Part shown: positions 9,478 through 18,208 of the stretch, one piece after another
Layout: each line of letters starts with the position of its first letter
Numbering within the stretch: position 1 is the first letter of the stretch
IMG/VR virus record: IMGVR_UViG_3300010403_000705
Coordinates: 1-64,000 of that record
DNA: 64,000 bases
Reading direction: 5' to 3' (one strand)
DNA from: a virus
The notes under the pieces: generated by a model
Databases searched by the model: none
The model's input: the letters and a program-made list of their open reading frames with translations, nothing else
Told to the model about the DNA's origin: nothing
Made by a program: the position numbers and the translations under genes

Positions 9478-9666
9478 ATGAAGTATTTTTTTACTGAGAT
9501 AAAAAAATTGTTAATAAAGAGTTTTATTATGTACAAATCTTCTAAAAGGTGGGACAAAATGTCAGAAGAAGAAAAAAATTTTACTGAAGCCAAAGATGTA
9601 TATTATGAAGTTGCTGAAGAAGTAAATAATTCATTAAAAATGTTTTGTAATTACAAATATTTATGA
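9478..9666 (+). CDS. Small hypothetical protein
   Basis: 62 residues, largely helical with a Lys-rich first half and an acidic second half. Its TGA overlaps the ATG of the following membrane-protein gene (ATGATAA at 9663), implying coupling. Function unknown. Confidence 0.55.
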   Translation: MKYFFTEIKKLLIKSFIMYKSSKRWDKMSEEEKNFTEAKDVYYEVAEEVNNSLKMFCNYKYL

Positions 9667-9980
9667 TAAATACTATAATATGTATATTTTCAATCTACGG
9701 TTTATCTTTTTTCATTAAAGAAACTGATGGTCCTTGGGGGATTATGAATTATATAAGAAATTTTCTTATAAAAGATGAATTTATAGGTGTTTTCTTTTAT
9801 AAATTATTATCCTGTTATTATTGTGTTGGTTGTCATGCTGGCTATATTATATATTTACTTTATACTCCATATGAAAAATGGACTTTTAGTAATTTTATAT
9901 TATGGACATTGGCGGGTGGCGCCATCAGTTTTATTTTAAATTTAATTGTAGAAAAATTAAGTGGAAATAATGAACAATAG
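9663..9980 (+). CDS. DUF1360-like small membrane protein
   Basis: 105 residues. Hydrophobic segments at about 1-17, 42-67 and 76-95 predict two or three membrane spans. The central motif LSCYYCVGCHAGY matches the conserved C-x2-C region of DUF1360 proteins, found in phages and Gram-positive bacteria. Role unknown; inner-membrane location inferred. Confidence 0.75.
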   Translation: MINTIICIFSIYGLSFFIKETDGPWGIMNYIRNFLIKDEFIGVFFYKLLSCYYCVGCHAGYIIYLLYTPYEKWTFSNFILWTLAGGAISFILNLIVEKLSGNNEQ

Positions 9981-10359
9981 TTGTGCCATACAAATATCCG
10001 ATGATCAGACTTATGAATTTATTGATAGTATTAAATATAATAACAATGGAGTAAAAATTATAGCTTCTCCAGAATCGATGAACTATATTATAGAGACAGA
10101 TAATTGGTATATTTATTGGTATGTTTCTCCCGATGATGAATTGCAAATTTTTAATAGACATGCTGATAGGTTTAAATGCATCTTGAGTTTTAAGAAAAAA
10201 TTTGATATGTCATATTTTGCGGTATTAGATAGCAGCTATTTTAATGCCTTACCGTCACCCATCACAAATGTTTTTAAAAAACAAAATATTATCTATTCCT
10301 CTTCTGAATTAGTTGACAAGCAAGTTAGAAAATTATTAAATCTTAAAATATTCATATGA
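9970..10359 (+). CDS. Small beta-rich protein, penultimate-Phe family
   Basis: 129 residues from ATG 9970 (a GTG at 9961 is in frame). Contains a strand pair DNWYIYWYV...LQIFNRH also seen in the next gene, and ends RKLLNLKIFI. It appears to be a tandem paralogue of 10356-10664, which starts inside its stop codon. Function unknown. Confidence 0.72.
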   Translation: MNNSCAIQISDDQTYEFIDSIKYNNNGVKIIASPESMNYIIETDNWYIYWYVSPDDELQIFNRHADRFKCILSFKKKFDMSYFAVLDSSYFNALPSPITNVFKKQNIIYSSSELVDKQVRKLLNLKIFI

Positions 10360-10664
10360 TCAATATTATGTTGTATAACAATAATGGGGTACAAGTCATT
10401 GTAGATGAAAATTTAGATAATTCAAATTGTATTATAAGAACTGATACTTGGAGTATTTTTTATTTAGATGATGATACAATTCATATTTTCAATAAGAACA
10501 ATGAATTAGTGCTGCAATTTGACATGAAATCTGATTCAGATTTAATAAAATATTTAGACATTAAAAATTTGGTTACTCTTGATAATGATAAGATAGTATA
10601 CGCTTTTGATAAATTAATAAACAATAGGATTGAAAAAATTTTTCATCTTAAAGCATTTATATAA
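10356..10664 (+). CDS. Small beta-rich protein, penultimate-Phe family
   Basis: 102 residues. Shares with its upstream neighbour the YNNNGV..I start, the TDTWSIFY....IHIFNKN strand pair and the tail KIFHLKAFI. This makes the pair the clearest evidence in the window for duplication within the family. The ATG overlaps the preceding TGA. No catalytic motif visible. Confidence 0.72.
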   Translation: MINIMLYNNNGVQVIVDENLDNSNCIIRTDTWSIFYLDDDTIHIFNKNNELVLQFDMKSDSDLIKYLDIKNLVTLDNDKIVYAFDKLINNRIEKIFHLKAFI

Positions 10665-10731
10665 TTATCATACTATTTCCCATCGTAGTACATATTTAAT
10701 AAATCATATAAAAGATAATAGGACATAAATT

Positions 10732-12234
10732 ATGAGTGATAAATTAGTTGCGTATTCTGCTGGGGCAGAGCCTCAGTTTCCTGCTAATTTTGATGTGGTA
10801 AAAAGAACTACGCTTAATTATACGGATATTGTAAATAATTCAAATAAATTTTATAATTTAGAAATTCAAGTTGCACCGAGTGGGGAATCTAGAATTTATA
10901 CTAATTATGGTAGGGTTGGTGGCACGATCGCTAGAGAATATCGTATCTGTAAAAATCAAATTCATGCGGAATCCGAATCCGATAAAATTATTAAGTCCAA
11001 AGTAAAAAAAGGGTACGTAGAGGTTAAGTTAGTTAAAGCGGAGATTGGATCAGAGGTTGGAAAAGCAAAAATCGAGTCTTCAAAAATATCTCTAACTGAT
11101 TTAGAAAAAGCTGGTATTAAAATACAAACTGATCAGAAGGATGAATCTATATTGCACCCAGAAGTTCAAAATTTAGTGAGAACTTGGTTCGGTGTAACTG
11201 CTGAATTCGTAGAATTAAACTTAGATACCAAAAAGTGTCCTTTGGGTCAGTTATCTATTGATCAGATTACAAAAGGTAAAAATATCTTAGAAGAGGCTCG
11301 CCAAATCGTACATTCTAAAAAACCAGATCAAATAGAGTTAAATAAATTAACAAATTTATATTATTCCAATATTCCGCACAATTTTGGATATACTAGGATT
11401 AATGCAGATGCTTTACGATTAGATGCCGATGATAAATTAGATAAAGCATTTGATATTTTGGACATTTTTAATGATGCTAAAAATGTCCAAAATGTTATGT
11501 CAAGGAAAAATTCTGTAGATTCTCAATACGTCACTCTTAATACTGATGTGGAGTGGCTCGATCCTAAATCTCCTACATGGCAATGGCTTGATGTGATGTT
11601 GCATAATACAAGAGCTAGTAACCATTCTTTCCTTGGTAAATTAAAAACTCATAAAATTTTTAAAATCAATCGAAAAGGTGAAGAAGAAAGATTCCTTAAG
11701 GTAGCAGAGAAAATTGCTAAAGAATGTGGTAAGCACAACCCTTCTGATGTGTATGCTAAATTAGTTCGTGAGAGACCAGATGTGTCCAAAGAGCTGCAAG
11801 ACCTATATAAAAATGCTAATGTATGTCCTGGATGGCACGGTACGCGTCGAGCCAATATGATTGGTATCACAACCAAAGGACTATTAATTAGACCATCTGG
11901 TGTTACCCATGCTGGTTCCATGTACGGTGATGGCATCTATTGGGCAACAAATAGCACTAAATCAATCAATTACTGTGATGTCAAAGGTTCTTATTGGGCG
12001 CAAGGTAACAATAGAACTGCTTATTTATTTTTAGGTGATGTAGCATTTGGAAAACAAAAAATAGCTAGTGGTTCGCATTTTTATACCAATAAAAATATAG
12101 AACCTCATCATTCAGTTTTTGCTAAAGCTGGTAGTGCAGTTTATAATGATGAATTAATTACATATCATCCAACTGGTCCAAATCAACAACATTGGTTACG
12201 CTACATAGTAGAATTTGAAACACAAGTGAAATAA
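10732..12234 (+). CDS. Poly(ADP-ribose) polymerase with WGR, regulatory and catalytic domains
   Basis: 500 residues with the same order as eukaryotic PARP1-3. A WGR domain at about 20-105 (NYGRVGG replaces the usual WGRVG). A helical regulatory domain at about 140-270 (CPLGQLSIDQITKG, then NIPHNFG). A catalytic ART domain at about 290-500. The H-Y-E triad is readable: WHGTR (His369), GDGIYWA (Tyr403), YNDELITY (Glu474); the 34-residue His-Tyr spacing equals that of PARP1. It should use NAD+ to add ADP-ribose, probably in chains, to protein or nucleic acid ends, and WGR domains sense broken DNA. A phage enzyme of this complete type is unusual. Targets unknown. Confidence 0.93.
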   Translation: MSDKLVAYSAGAEPQFPANFDVVKRTTLNYTDIVNNSNKFYNLEIQVAPSGESRIYTNYGRVGGTIAREYRICKNQIHAESESDKIIKSKVKKGYVEVKLVKAEIGSEVGKAKIESSKISLTDLEKAGIKIQTDQKDESILHPEVQNLVRTWFGVTAEFVELNLDTKKCPLGQLSIDQITKGKNILEEARQIVHSKKPDQIELNKLTNLYYSNIPHNFGYTRINADALRLDADDKLDKAFDILDIFNDAKNVQNVMSRKNSVDSQYVTLNTDVEWLDPKSPTWQWLDVMLHNTRASNHSFLGKLKTHKIFKINRKGEEERFLKVAEKIAKECGKHNPSDVYAKLVRERPDVSKELQDLYKNANVCPGWHGTRRANMIGITTKGLLIRPSGVTHAGSMYGDGIYWATNSTKSINYCDVKGSYWAQGNNRTAYLFLGDVAFGKQKIASGSHFYTNKNIEPHHSVFAKAGSAVYNDELITYHPTGPNQQHWLRYIVEFETQVK

Positions 12235-12235
12235 T

Positions 12236-12577
12236 TTGGTGAATCCATGGAAAAAAAATATTGTTGGAAAATTAGTTAAAGTACATGTTGTTAAATATAA
12301 AAGTACGGATGAAGTTGCAGGTGTATTCCCCACAAGACAGCAAGCAAATTTTTATTTGAAAGATAATGCAGTTGATAAAGATTTAGAAATTCAATACTAT
12401 GATGCTTTTCAATATGATGGCGATCCAAGGGTTTCACTTTTCGATCCAAAAGCCGTTCATTTTGTTTATCAATTACAAACAGAATATCATTCAGAAGAAA
12501 TACATAGAGAATGGGAAATAAGAAAGATAGCCTTAAATAAATTAACTTCTGAAGAAAGAAGAATTTTAGGTGTATGA
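12236..12577 (+). CDS. Hypothetical protein downstream of PARP
   Basis: 113 residues. An in-frame TGA at 12227 leaves only TTG (12236) or GTG (12239) as plausible starts, directly after the PARP stop, so translation is probably coupled to PARP. Charged, alpha/beta, with FPTRQQANFYLKDN and a helical basic C-terminus. Position suggests a partner or target of PARP, but nothing in the sequence proves it. Confidence 0.65.
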   Translation: MVNPWKKNIVGKLVKVHVVKYKSTDEVAGVFPTRQQANFYLKDNAVDKDLEIQYYDAFQYDGDPRVSLFDPKAVHFVYQLQTEYHSEEIHREWEIRKIALNKLTSEERRILGV

Positions 12578-12581
12578 AACG

Positions 12582-12884
12582 ATGAGAAAACCTATATATC
12601 GAGAAGCTTTACAGTATTTAAAAGAATCGGGCAGTCATTTTGCGAACGGTCCCGATAATGATATGGCTATAGAATTTGTAGAAACTTTGTATGATTTAGG
12701 TGCAAAACAAATAAATGTAGCATTATACGAAGATTTTTATGAAAATGAAGAAATATTTGATGCTGAATTGTTTTTATTTCTACCACCTACTATTTCTATT
12801 GAGGTCATGATGGAAATTGTATGTATGAGACCAGATGAAATATCTCAAGAAGAAGACGGATCAATTAGATTATGGTGGGACTAA
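12582..12884 (+). CDS. Small acidic hypothetical protein
   Basis: 100 residues from ATG 12582; a GTG at 12570 in the same frame is the alternative and would overlap the previous stop. Strongly acidic (YEDFYENEEIFDAE), ending IRLWWD. Part of the run 12236-13254 after PARP. Function unknown. Confidence 0.65.
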   Translation: MRKPIYREALQYLKESGSHFANGPDNDMAIEFVETLYDLGAKQINVALYEDFYENEEIFDAELFLFLPPTISIEVMMEIVCMRPDEISQEEDGSIRLWWD

Positions 12885-12888
12885 TAAA

Positions 12889-13254
12889 ATGATTAAAATG
12901 GATCTTACTGAAGAAGAAAGAGAATTAATTCTCGCAAAAAGAGAAAAAGAAGGTTATTATAAACCAAAAAAGGTAGGTTTTTTAAAAGAAGATTTATGGT
13001 ATCTTCACAAATCTTCTTCTGAATGGGCATTATTGATGAGATCATTTCTTTATTCAACCTCAGAAAAAGAAATGTTGATACAAGATATGAATAAATGTTT
13101 TGAATTTATGTTGCCTGCTGGCACTAAATTTTATTGTTATGTAGATAAAAATATTGAACATTGGCAGGGACCAGGACCAGATGATGTATTTGAGTCAATG
13201 ACTACCAGTTGGGCTGAAAAATATCTAATAGATATAAAATCATATGATGAATGA
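12889..13254 (+). CDS. Hypothetical protein
   Basis: 121 residues from ATG 12889, five bases after the previous stop; the frame is open further upstream but only inside the previous gene. N-terminal LTEEERELILAKREKEGYY is helical and charged; the rest is alpha/beta with several Trp. Not recognised. Confidence 0.7.
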   Translation: MIKMDLTEEERELILAKREKEGYYKPKKVGFLKEDLWYLHKSSSEWALLMRSFLYSTSEKEMLIQDMNKCFEFMLPAGTKFYCYVDKNIEHWQGPGPDDVFESMTTSWAEKYLIDIKSYDE

Positions 13255-13316
13255 TTCAGATATTTTTAGATTATGCTAAATAAAAAAATTTACAATATAA
13301 TTGATATTAGGATTTT

Positions 13317-14231
13317 ATGAGTTTAGGAATTTGTTGTCAATATAAAGAATTAAGCGAAAAAGGTATTGTAAATTTATGTGATGAGAAACACTTACTTTTT
13401 GGACAATTTCAAAACGGTAAATATTCAAACATTAGAATTGAACAAACGTGGGAACATAATAGCATTAGTTTGTTAAATATTATAAAAAGAATTCATAATG
13501 AAAAAGTGAAAGTATTTAGAATTTCATGTGGTATTTTCCCACTGTATGATTGTGTCTCTCATTTACTTTACAATTCTCAATCCATAAAAGATGTATTAAA
13601 AGATATAGGTAGTTTTATAAAAACTTCTGGGATAAGACTGACTACTCATCCAGATCAGTTTGTAGTACTTTCTTCAAATAGACCAGAGGTAATAGCTAAG
13701 TCTAAAAATATATTGCAACATTATGGTTGGGTATTTGACCAGATAGGTTTAAATCAAAATCCTTTTAATCCTATTAATATTCATGGAGGTGTTAGGAACA
13801 ATCATAACATTTTAATAGATTCTATTAAAACTTTACCAATAGAGGTAAAAAGTCGTTTGACATTAGAAAATGATGAGAGTTCTTACAATGTTTTAGATTT
13901 ATATAAAATATATGAAGAAACTGGCGTTCCAATTTGTTGGGATTCCCATCATCATAGTTTTAATAACGCCTCACTATCTAATGAAGAGGCTTTAGATATA
14001 AGTAAAAATACATGGGACATAGTTAAACCAATAACACATTTATCTAATACAGACCCGTCCTTGCAAAAAGGTTCTTTTATAGAAAGGAGAAAACATTGTG
14101 ATTATGTACACTATATTCCAGAGTGTCAGAGATTAGCTAACAATACTGATGAAATAGATATAGAAATGGAATTCAAAATGTCTAACCTAGCGGTGTTCAA
14201 AGCCATGCGCGACTTTGATTTAAAATTGTGA
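13317..14231 (+). CDS. uvsE: UV damage endonuclease (UvdE/UvsE family)
   Basis: 304 residues with the TIM-barrel motifs of the UVDE family: FRISCGIFP, THPDQFVVL, NIHGGV, LENDE and WDSHHH, whose His, Glu and Asp residues bind the metal cluster. The family nicks DNA 5' to UV photoproducts and some other lesions, starting an excision repair independent of UvrABC. Length and motifs look complete. Other direct-reversal DNA repair genes (alkyltransferase, AlkB) lie 7-8 kb downstream. Confidence 0.93.
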   Translation: MSLGICCQYKELSEKGIVNLCDEKHLLFGQFQNGKYSNIRIEQTWEHNSISLLNIIKRIHNEKVKVFRISCGIFPLYDCVSHLLYNSQSIKDVLKDIGSFIKTSGIRLTTHPDQFVVLSSNRPEVIAKSKNILQHYGWVFDQIGLNQNPFNPINIHGGVRNNHNILIDSIKTLPIEVKSRLTLENDESSYNVLDLYKIYEETGVPICWDSHHHSFNNASLSNEEALDISKNTWDIVKPITHLSNTDPSLQKGSFIERRKHCDYVHYIPECQRLANNTDEIDIEMEFKMSNLAVFKAMRDFDLKL

Positions 14232-14270
14232 AATATATCATTAAATTTTCCTTCATGAAAGGATGCTGAA

Positions 14271-14744
14271 ATGATAGAAGTAATTAGTGGGAATATTTTA
14301 GAATGCAAAGAAAGATATATTGCACATCAATGTAACTGTTTAACACAACATTCTGCCGGAACTGCTAAAAATATTTTTGATAAGTATCCTCATGCTAATA
14401 CTTATAAATCAAGAAGCGAACCAAGTAAATTGTCCTCAATAGAGATATTAGGAGATGGTATTGATAACAGATTTATAATTAATATGTATGCCCAATATTA
14501 TCCTGGCAAACCCAAATATCCAGAATCTAAATTAGATGGCACAATTGCGAGACAAAAATATTTTTATCAATGTTTATTACAGATATCTAAAATTCCTAAT
14601 TTGGAAAGTATTGCGTTTCCTTATAAAATTGGTTGTAATTTAGGCGGTGGAGATTGGAATTATTATTATGGTGTATTAAATAATTTTGCTATTTTTGTTT
14701 ATAATAAACATAATACAAAAGTTTTTTTATATAAAACTTTTTGA
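14271..14744 (+). CDS. Macro-domain protein, Poa1/ADP-ribose-phosphatase-like
   Basis: 157 residues, a single macro domain. VISGNILECKERYIAHQCNC at the N-terminus and PYKIGCNLGGGDW are the ADP-ribose-binding loops, and QCNCLTQHSAGTA resembles yeast Poa1p, an ADP-ribose-1''-phosphate phosphatase. The substrate could be Appr-1''-p or ADP-ribose attached to protein or nucleic acid. It lies 2 kb downstream of the PARP gene, so it may reverse or process PARP products, or belong to the RNA-repair set. Which one is not decidable from sequence. Confidence 0.85.
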   Translation: MIEVISGNILECKERYIAHQCNCLTQHSAGTAKNIFDKYPHANTYKSRSEPSKLSSIEILGDGIDNRFIINMYAQYYPGKPKYPESKLDGTIARQKYFYQCLLQISKIPNLESIAFPYKIGCNLGGGDWNYYYGVLNNFAIFVYNKHNTKVFLYKTF

Positions 14745-14751
14745 TTTTTAT

Positions 14752-14988
14752 ATGAGATGTCGAGAAATAAACCCCAAAACATTGGCATCCTGCACATATT
14801 CGTCTTTGTGCAATAAGCGTGATGCTCGTCAACATATTGGAACAGATGGTTTGAGCTGGCGCACAGTTGGCATGGTTCCACATTGCACTTGTAATGGTCA
14901 TGGATATAGTTCATTCGGAACAGGGCAACGTGTTGTGTGTCAATGTCATAGCGCCACAAAGTCCCATCAACCAAGTGCAGTAAAATAG
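14752..14988 (+). CDS. Cys-rich small protein
   Basis: 78 residues from ATG 14752; the open frame extends 22 codons further into the previous gene but a start there is unlikely. Cys at about 3, 15, 21, 46, 48, 63 and 65, with His in HCTCNGHGY and VCQCHS, strongly suggests a zinc-binding fold. Stop TAG. Function unknown. Confidence 0.6.
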   Translation: MRCREINPKTLASCTYSSLCNKRDARQHIGTDGLSWRTVGMVPHCTCNGHGYSSFGTGQRVVCQCHSATKSHQPSAVK

Positions 14989-15008
14989 TTAAAAATGAAA
15001 GTCAATCT

Positions 15009-15365
15009 ATGCGTAAACCCTTAGAAATATTTTTTGATGAGGAAGGTAACCTATTAAATAGAGTTTATAATCCTATTTATCATAATAGTGGCTACCAGTA
15101 TAAAAAAGAAGATAATTCTGTATTTTTTGATAAGTTAGAATATGTTGATTATATGTCTGCTGGTAAAGGCGGAGATTCTAAAATAATATTTAAATCTCTC
15201 AATTCTGGAAGAACATATTATATGTTTATTTCGGATTTTCATGATGTATTGGTCAATAAATTATTTGTTAATAATGTAATAGACAATAGATTCACTTTTT
15301 GTAAGAGGGGATCTTCACAAGGTATTAAAGTAATTAAGGAGAAAAATAATGAAGCAATTAGATGA
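15009..15365 (+). CDS. Hypothetical protein
   Basis: 118 residues, beta-rich with many Tyr and Phe, including DKLEYVDYMSAGKGG and a Thr/Tyr-rich strand region. The C-terminus overlaps the start of the next gene by 17 bases in another frame. No family recognised. Confidence 0.65.
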   Translation: MRKPLEIFFDEEGNLLNRVYNPIYHNSGYQYKKEDNSVFFDKLEYVDYMSAGKGGDSKIIFKSLNSGRTYYMFISDFHDVLVNKLFVNNVIDNRFTFCKRGSSQGIKVIKEKNNEAIR

Positions 15366-15786
15366 GTTAGTATTGGAAACAATTCAAAATTTTGTAGAAA
15401 ATGGTATGTTATTCACGGCTTTAGATGTGAGTAATTGTGTAAAGAACGCTTTACCTTTTGCCCGACATCGCGAAGTAAGAGATCTAGTACGTTCTTTTTT
15501 TCAAACAGAAATAGAACCTGCTGGCTATGCACGTACCCCAATTAATGTAATTTTAAGTGATGGATCTTCAGCTAATGCAATACTTTATCATCCACTAGCT
15601 GACTCATGGGATTTGGATGTCAAATATGACACGCAAAAAAGAACTCAATCTTCCGCTATCCCCACTAAGAATGGTGTGACTACTGTGATTACAACTCCAA
15701 CACCGCCAGTTTCAACCCCACCTTCAAATAGAGATGTCTGGAATAATCTATTTCAATCACAAACATCCTTATTTCCAAACAGATAA
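15349..15786 (+). CDS. Hypothetical protein with winged-helix-like N-terminus and Pro-rich tail
   Basis: 145 residues. The first 60 are helical (LFTALDVSNCVKNALP, then HREVRDLVRSFF), reminiscent of a small winged-helix domain; the last 40 are rich in Pro, Thr and Ser and probably disordered. AGG ribosome-binding site upstream. DNA binding is only a guess. Its 3' end faces the minus-strand gene at 15791 with only 4 bases between them. Confidence 0.65.
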   Translation: MKQLDELVLETIQNFVENGMLFTALDVSNCVKNALPFARHREVRDLVRSFFQTEIEPAGYARTPINVILSDGSSANAILYHPLADSWDLDVKYDTQKRTQSSAIPTKNGVTTVITTPTPPVSTPPSNRDVWNNLFQSQTSLFPNR

Positions 15787-15790
15787 ATTA

Positions 15791-16357
15791 TTATGTTTTT
15801 GTTTTATCCGAGCTGCTAGCCGTTGGCGGGATGTAATCTTCTTTTTCGTTTTGTAATCTATCTTCGATAGATGTCTCTGTTGGGGTGCTAGTTAATAAAA
15901 AGTTATGTGCAGAATTAATTAAGGCTATTAGTTTAGTTAAACTTTCCACACGAGCCTGGGTAAAACCTTTTCTAGGAATAAAATCTACCTCATTTTCTTT
16001 TAAAAATTGCTGTATATTATTATTCAAAGAAGTAATAGTAGATCGGAAAGATTTAGAAAAAACATAATTAACTATACGTTGCAAACTTTCATATGGATAT
16101 TGATCATCAAATCTCTTAAAATAATCTAATAAATTATGGTAAAGAGTACTAAACTCTTTGAGTATGTAAGAATCAATTCCCTTAATTCTAATAGACATAT
16201 ATTCGCCGCTCATTTCATTTAACAAAGCTCGAAAATCTCTCTTAAATTGTTCAAAATACATATTTAATTTTTCTGCTTTCATTATTTGTTCATGATTAAA
16301 CATAACAGTTTTTTTGGCAAACTTGTGTGCTAGTTCTACTATTTTTTTGTGTGACAT
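15791..16357 (-). CDS. Hypothetical helical protein
   Basis: 188 residues, one of only four minus-strand genes here. Mostly alpha-helical, basic in the first half, with a disordered Ser/Thr/Pro-rich C-terminus (PPTASSSDKTKT). An AGAGGT ribosome-binding site precedes the start when read on the minus strand. Opposite orientation suggests separate regulation, perhaps structural or late, but no family is recognised. Confidence 0.7.
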   Translation of the reverse strand: MSHKKIVELAHKFAKKTVMFNHEQIMKAEKLNMYFEQFKRDFRALLNEMSGEYMSIRIKGIDSYILKEFSTLYHNLLDYFKRFDDQYPYESLQRIVNYVFSKSFRSTITSLNNNIQQFLKENEVDFIPRKGFTQARVESLTKLIALINSAHNFLLTSTPTETSIEDRLQNEKEDYIPPTASSSDKTKT

Positions 16358-16388
16358 ATTTATACCTCTTAAAACCTACAAGTTTAAT

Positions 16389-16967
16389 ATGAAAATATTG
16401 AATACAATACAAGAATTATTATATTGTCCTTTATGCCAAAATTGTGGTGAAATATATGAAATTTCATCTGCCACTAAAAATTTTTTTATTAAATCATGGT
16501 ATCAAAACAATAATAATTTAAAGATTTGCCTTGCGTATCGTTATTCAGATAACATACAAAATGATATAGAATTAGAAGTTTATATAAACGGCAAAGATAA
16601 TACATTAAAATTTGATGAAACAAAAATTCAATCTTGTCAGGCATTTTTGGATGATGTTATATTAGATTGCTGCGTGTATTGCAAGAAATGTGATAATAAT
16701 TATATTAATTGTACTATTACCATTAATAGTAAAAATAAAGAAATTATTTATCATTTATATAAAAGAAGAATATGTTTATTTGCAGAAGATAATGTTGAAT
16801 ATAGGATATCTTTACTATATTACCTAAAATCTATATTGATTTTAAGAAATGATGTTTTATCTGGACCGTTGAATAATAAAATCATTCAGCTTCCATTAAT
16901 TGAATTGGATTTTTCTCGACCACGAATTGTAATTAATAAAATTAAAATATTATTATTATTTAGTTAA
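16389..16967 (+). CDS. Zinc-ribbon protein, penultimate-Phe family
   Basis: 192 residues from ATG 16389. Two Cys-pair regions (CPLCQNC about 13-19; CCVYCKKC about 96-103), beta-rich elsewhere, ending NKIKILLLFS. It is among the longest members of the family and probably a duplicated version of the zinc-ribbon plus beta layout. Function unknown. Confidence 0.72.
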   Translation: MKILNTIQELLYCPLCQNCGEIYEISSATKNFFIKSWYQNNNNLKICLAYRYSDNIQNDIELEVYINGKDNTLKFDETKIQSCQAFLDDVILDCCVYCKKCDNNYINCTITINSKNKEIIYHLYKRRICLFAEDNVEYRISLLYYLKSILILRNDVLSGPLNNKIIQLPLIELDFSRPRIVINKIKILLLFS

Positions 16968-16978
16968 TACAGGAATAT

Positions 16979-17182
16979 ATGGCAACGTTTTTCGAAGCAC
17001 ACCAAGTAAGAATGTTACTTAAAATGAAACTTTCTAGTTACTCTTGGTATAATTGGAGCGCAGTAGTTACTGAATATGATGGTTATTCTGTTTTGATAAA
17101 TGTAAAAAAAATCAATAATGCTGTTAAAAAAATTATTGCACCTGTTGTTAATGGTGTAAGTATAAAACTGGAAATAGAATGA
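16979..17182 (+). CDS. Small hypothetical protein
   Basis: 67 residues, alpha/beta, with HQVRMLLKMKLSSYSWYNW and a short beta region near the C-terminus (VVNGVSIKLEI). No Cys or membrane segment. Function unknown. Confidence 0.55.
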   Translation: MATFFEAHQVRMLLKMKLSSYSWYNWSAVVTEYDGYSVLINVKKINNAVKKIIAPVVNGVSIKLEIE

Positions 17183-17252
17183 AATTCCCAATTTATGAAT
17201 AATCTGTCTCAGAAGAATTATTAAATTGGATTAATAAATTAAGAGGTGATTT

Positions 17253-17939
17253 TTGAAAGTTGTAGCTATAAGTGATACTCATGAAAAACAAGACGAAATA
17301 ACAATACCCGAATGTGATATTTTGATCCATAGTGGCGATATTACAAATAAAGGTTCGTTAACTGGTTTATATAAATTTTGTGCTTGGTTTAAAGAACAAC
17401 CGGCTAAGCACAAAATTATTATTTATGGCAATCATGAATTAGGGTTTTCTTTTGGACCTAAGAGAGAAGAAGCGTTAAATACTCCAAAACAATTTGGTAT
17501 TATATATCTTGAAAATAGTCAAGTTGTAATTGATGGATTAAAAATATATGGTTCACCCATTACCCCTTTTTTCTACAACTGGGAATGGAATGTTCATCGA
17601 GGTAAAGAAATAGCCAAGAAATGGGCACTAGTTCCTGATGATACTAATGTGTTAATTACTCATGGACCTCCATATGGGATTTTAGATCTTATAGATACTA
17701 ATCATTATACTACAAGTGAGTCTAAATCATCACTTATCTTAGAGAGAGATTCTCATCAAGGCTGTGAAGAATTAAGGAAAAAAGTTGATCAATTAACTGA
17801 TTTAAAACTTCATGTGTTTGGGCATTTACATTACCAGGGTGGTCAGCAATTAACATTAAATAATAAAATATTTGTCAACGCTGCAATTTGTAATGATAAG
17901 CACCAAGCAATACGTACACCTCAAGTGATTGAGATATAA
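17253..17939 (+). CDS. Calcineurin-like metallophosphoesterase (2)
   Basis: 228 residues. Motifs ISDTHE (DxH), HSGDITN (GD), YGNHELG (GNHE), THGPPYG and FGHLHYQ (GHxH) are present in order. The short form with THGPP resembles the UPF0046/MPPED family. Start TTG at 17253 with AGGTG seven bases upstream. Substrate unknown; activity on nucleotides or RNA ends would fit the neighbourhood but is inference. Confidence 0.9.
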   Translation: MKVVAISDTHEKQDEITIPECDILIHSGDITNKGSLTGLYKFCAWFKEQPAKHKIIIYGNHELGFSFGPKREEALNTPKQFGIIYLENSQVVIDGLKIYGSPITPFFYNWEWNVHRGKEIAKKWALVPDDTNVLITHGPPYGILDLIDTNHYTTSESKSSLILERDSHQGCEELRKKVDQLTDLKLHVFGHLHYQGGQQLTLNNKIFVNAAICNDKHQAIRTPQVIEI

Positions 17940-17944
17940 ATGAC

Positions 17945-18193
17945 ATGGGAGTGGTTGCATACACTGAGTGTATAGGATGTAGTCGTGCCGGACGAGCTTA
18001 CACAGATACTAATTTTATATATGAATGTGATAATTGTAAAATATATCATATAAATAATAAGCTTAAGAAATCTATGCAACAGGTGTGGTGGATAAGATTT
18101 TTATACTGGCTTATTGATAAAAAACCAGTTACTTATAACAAGAATAACTGTGAAATACTTTTCAAAGAATTAAATGAAAATAATGCCGAATAA
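17945..18193 (+). CDS. Small zinc-ribbon protein
   Basis: 82 residues with CIGC (10-13) and CDNC (about 29-32) Cys pairs, then a helical Trp-rich stretch (VWWIRFLYWLI). The CxxC arrangement indicates zinc binding; the hydrophobic helix may associate with a membrane or a partner. Function unknown. Confidence 0.6.
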   Translation: MGVVAYTECIGCSRAGRAYTDTNFIYECDNCKIYHINNKLKKSMQQVWWIRFLYWLIDKKPVTYNKNNCEILFKELNENNAE

Positions 18194-18208
18194 ACAGGAG
18201 AATCACTG

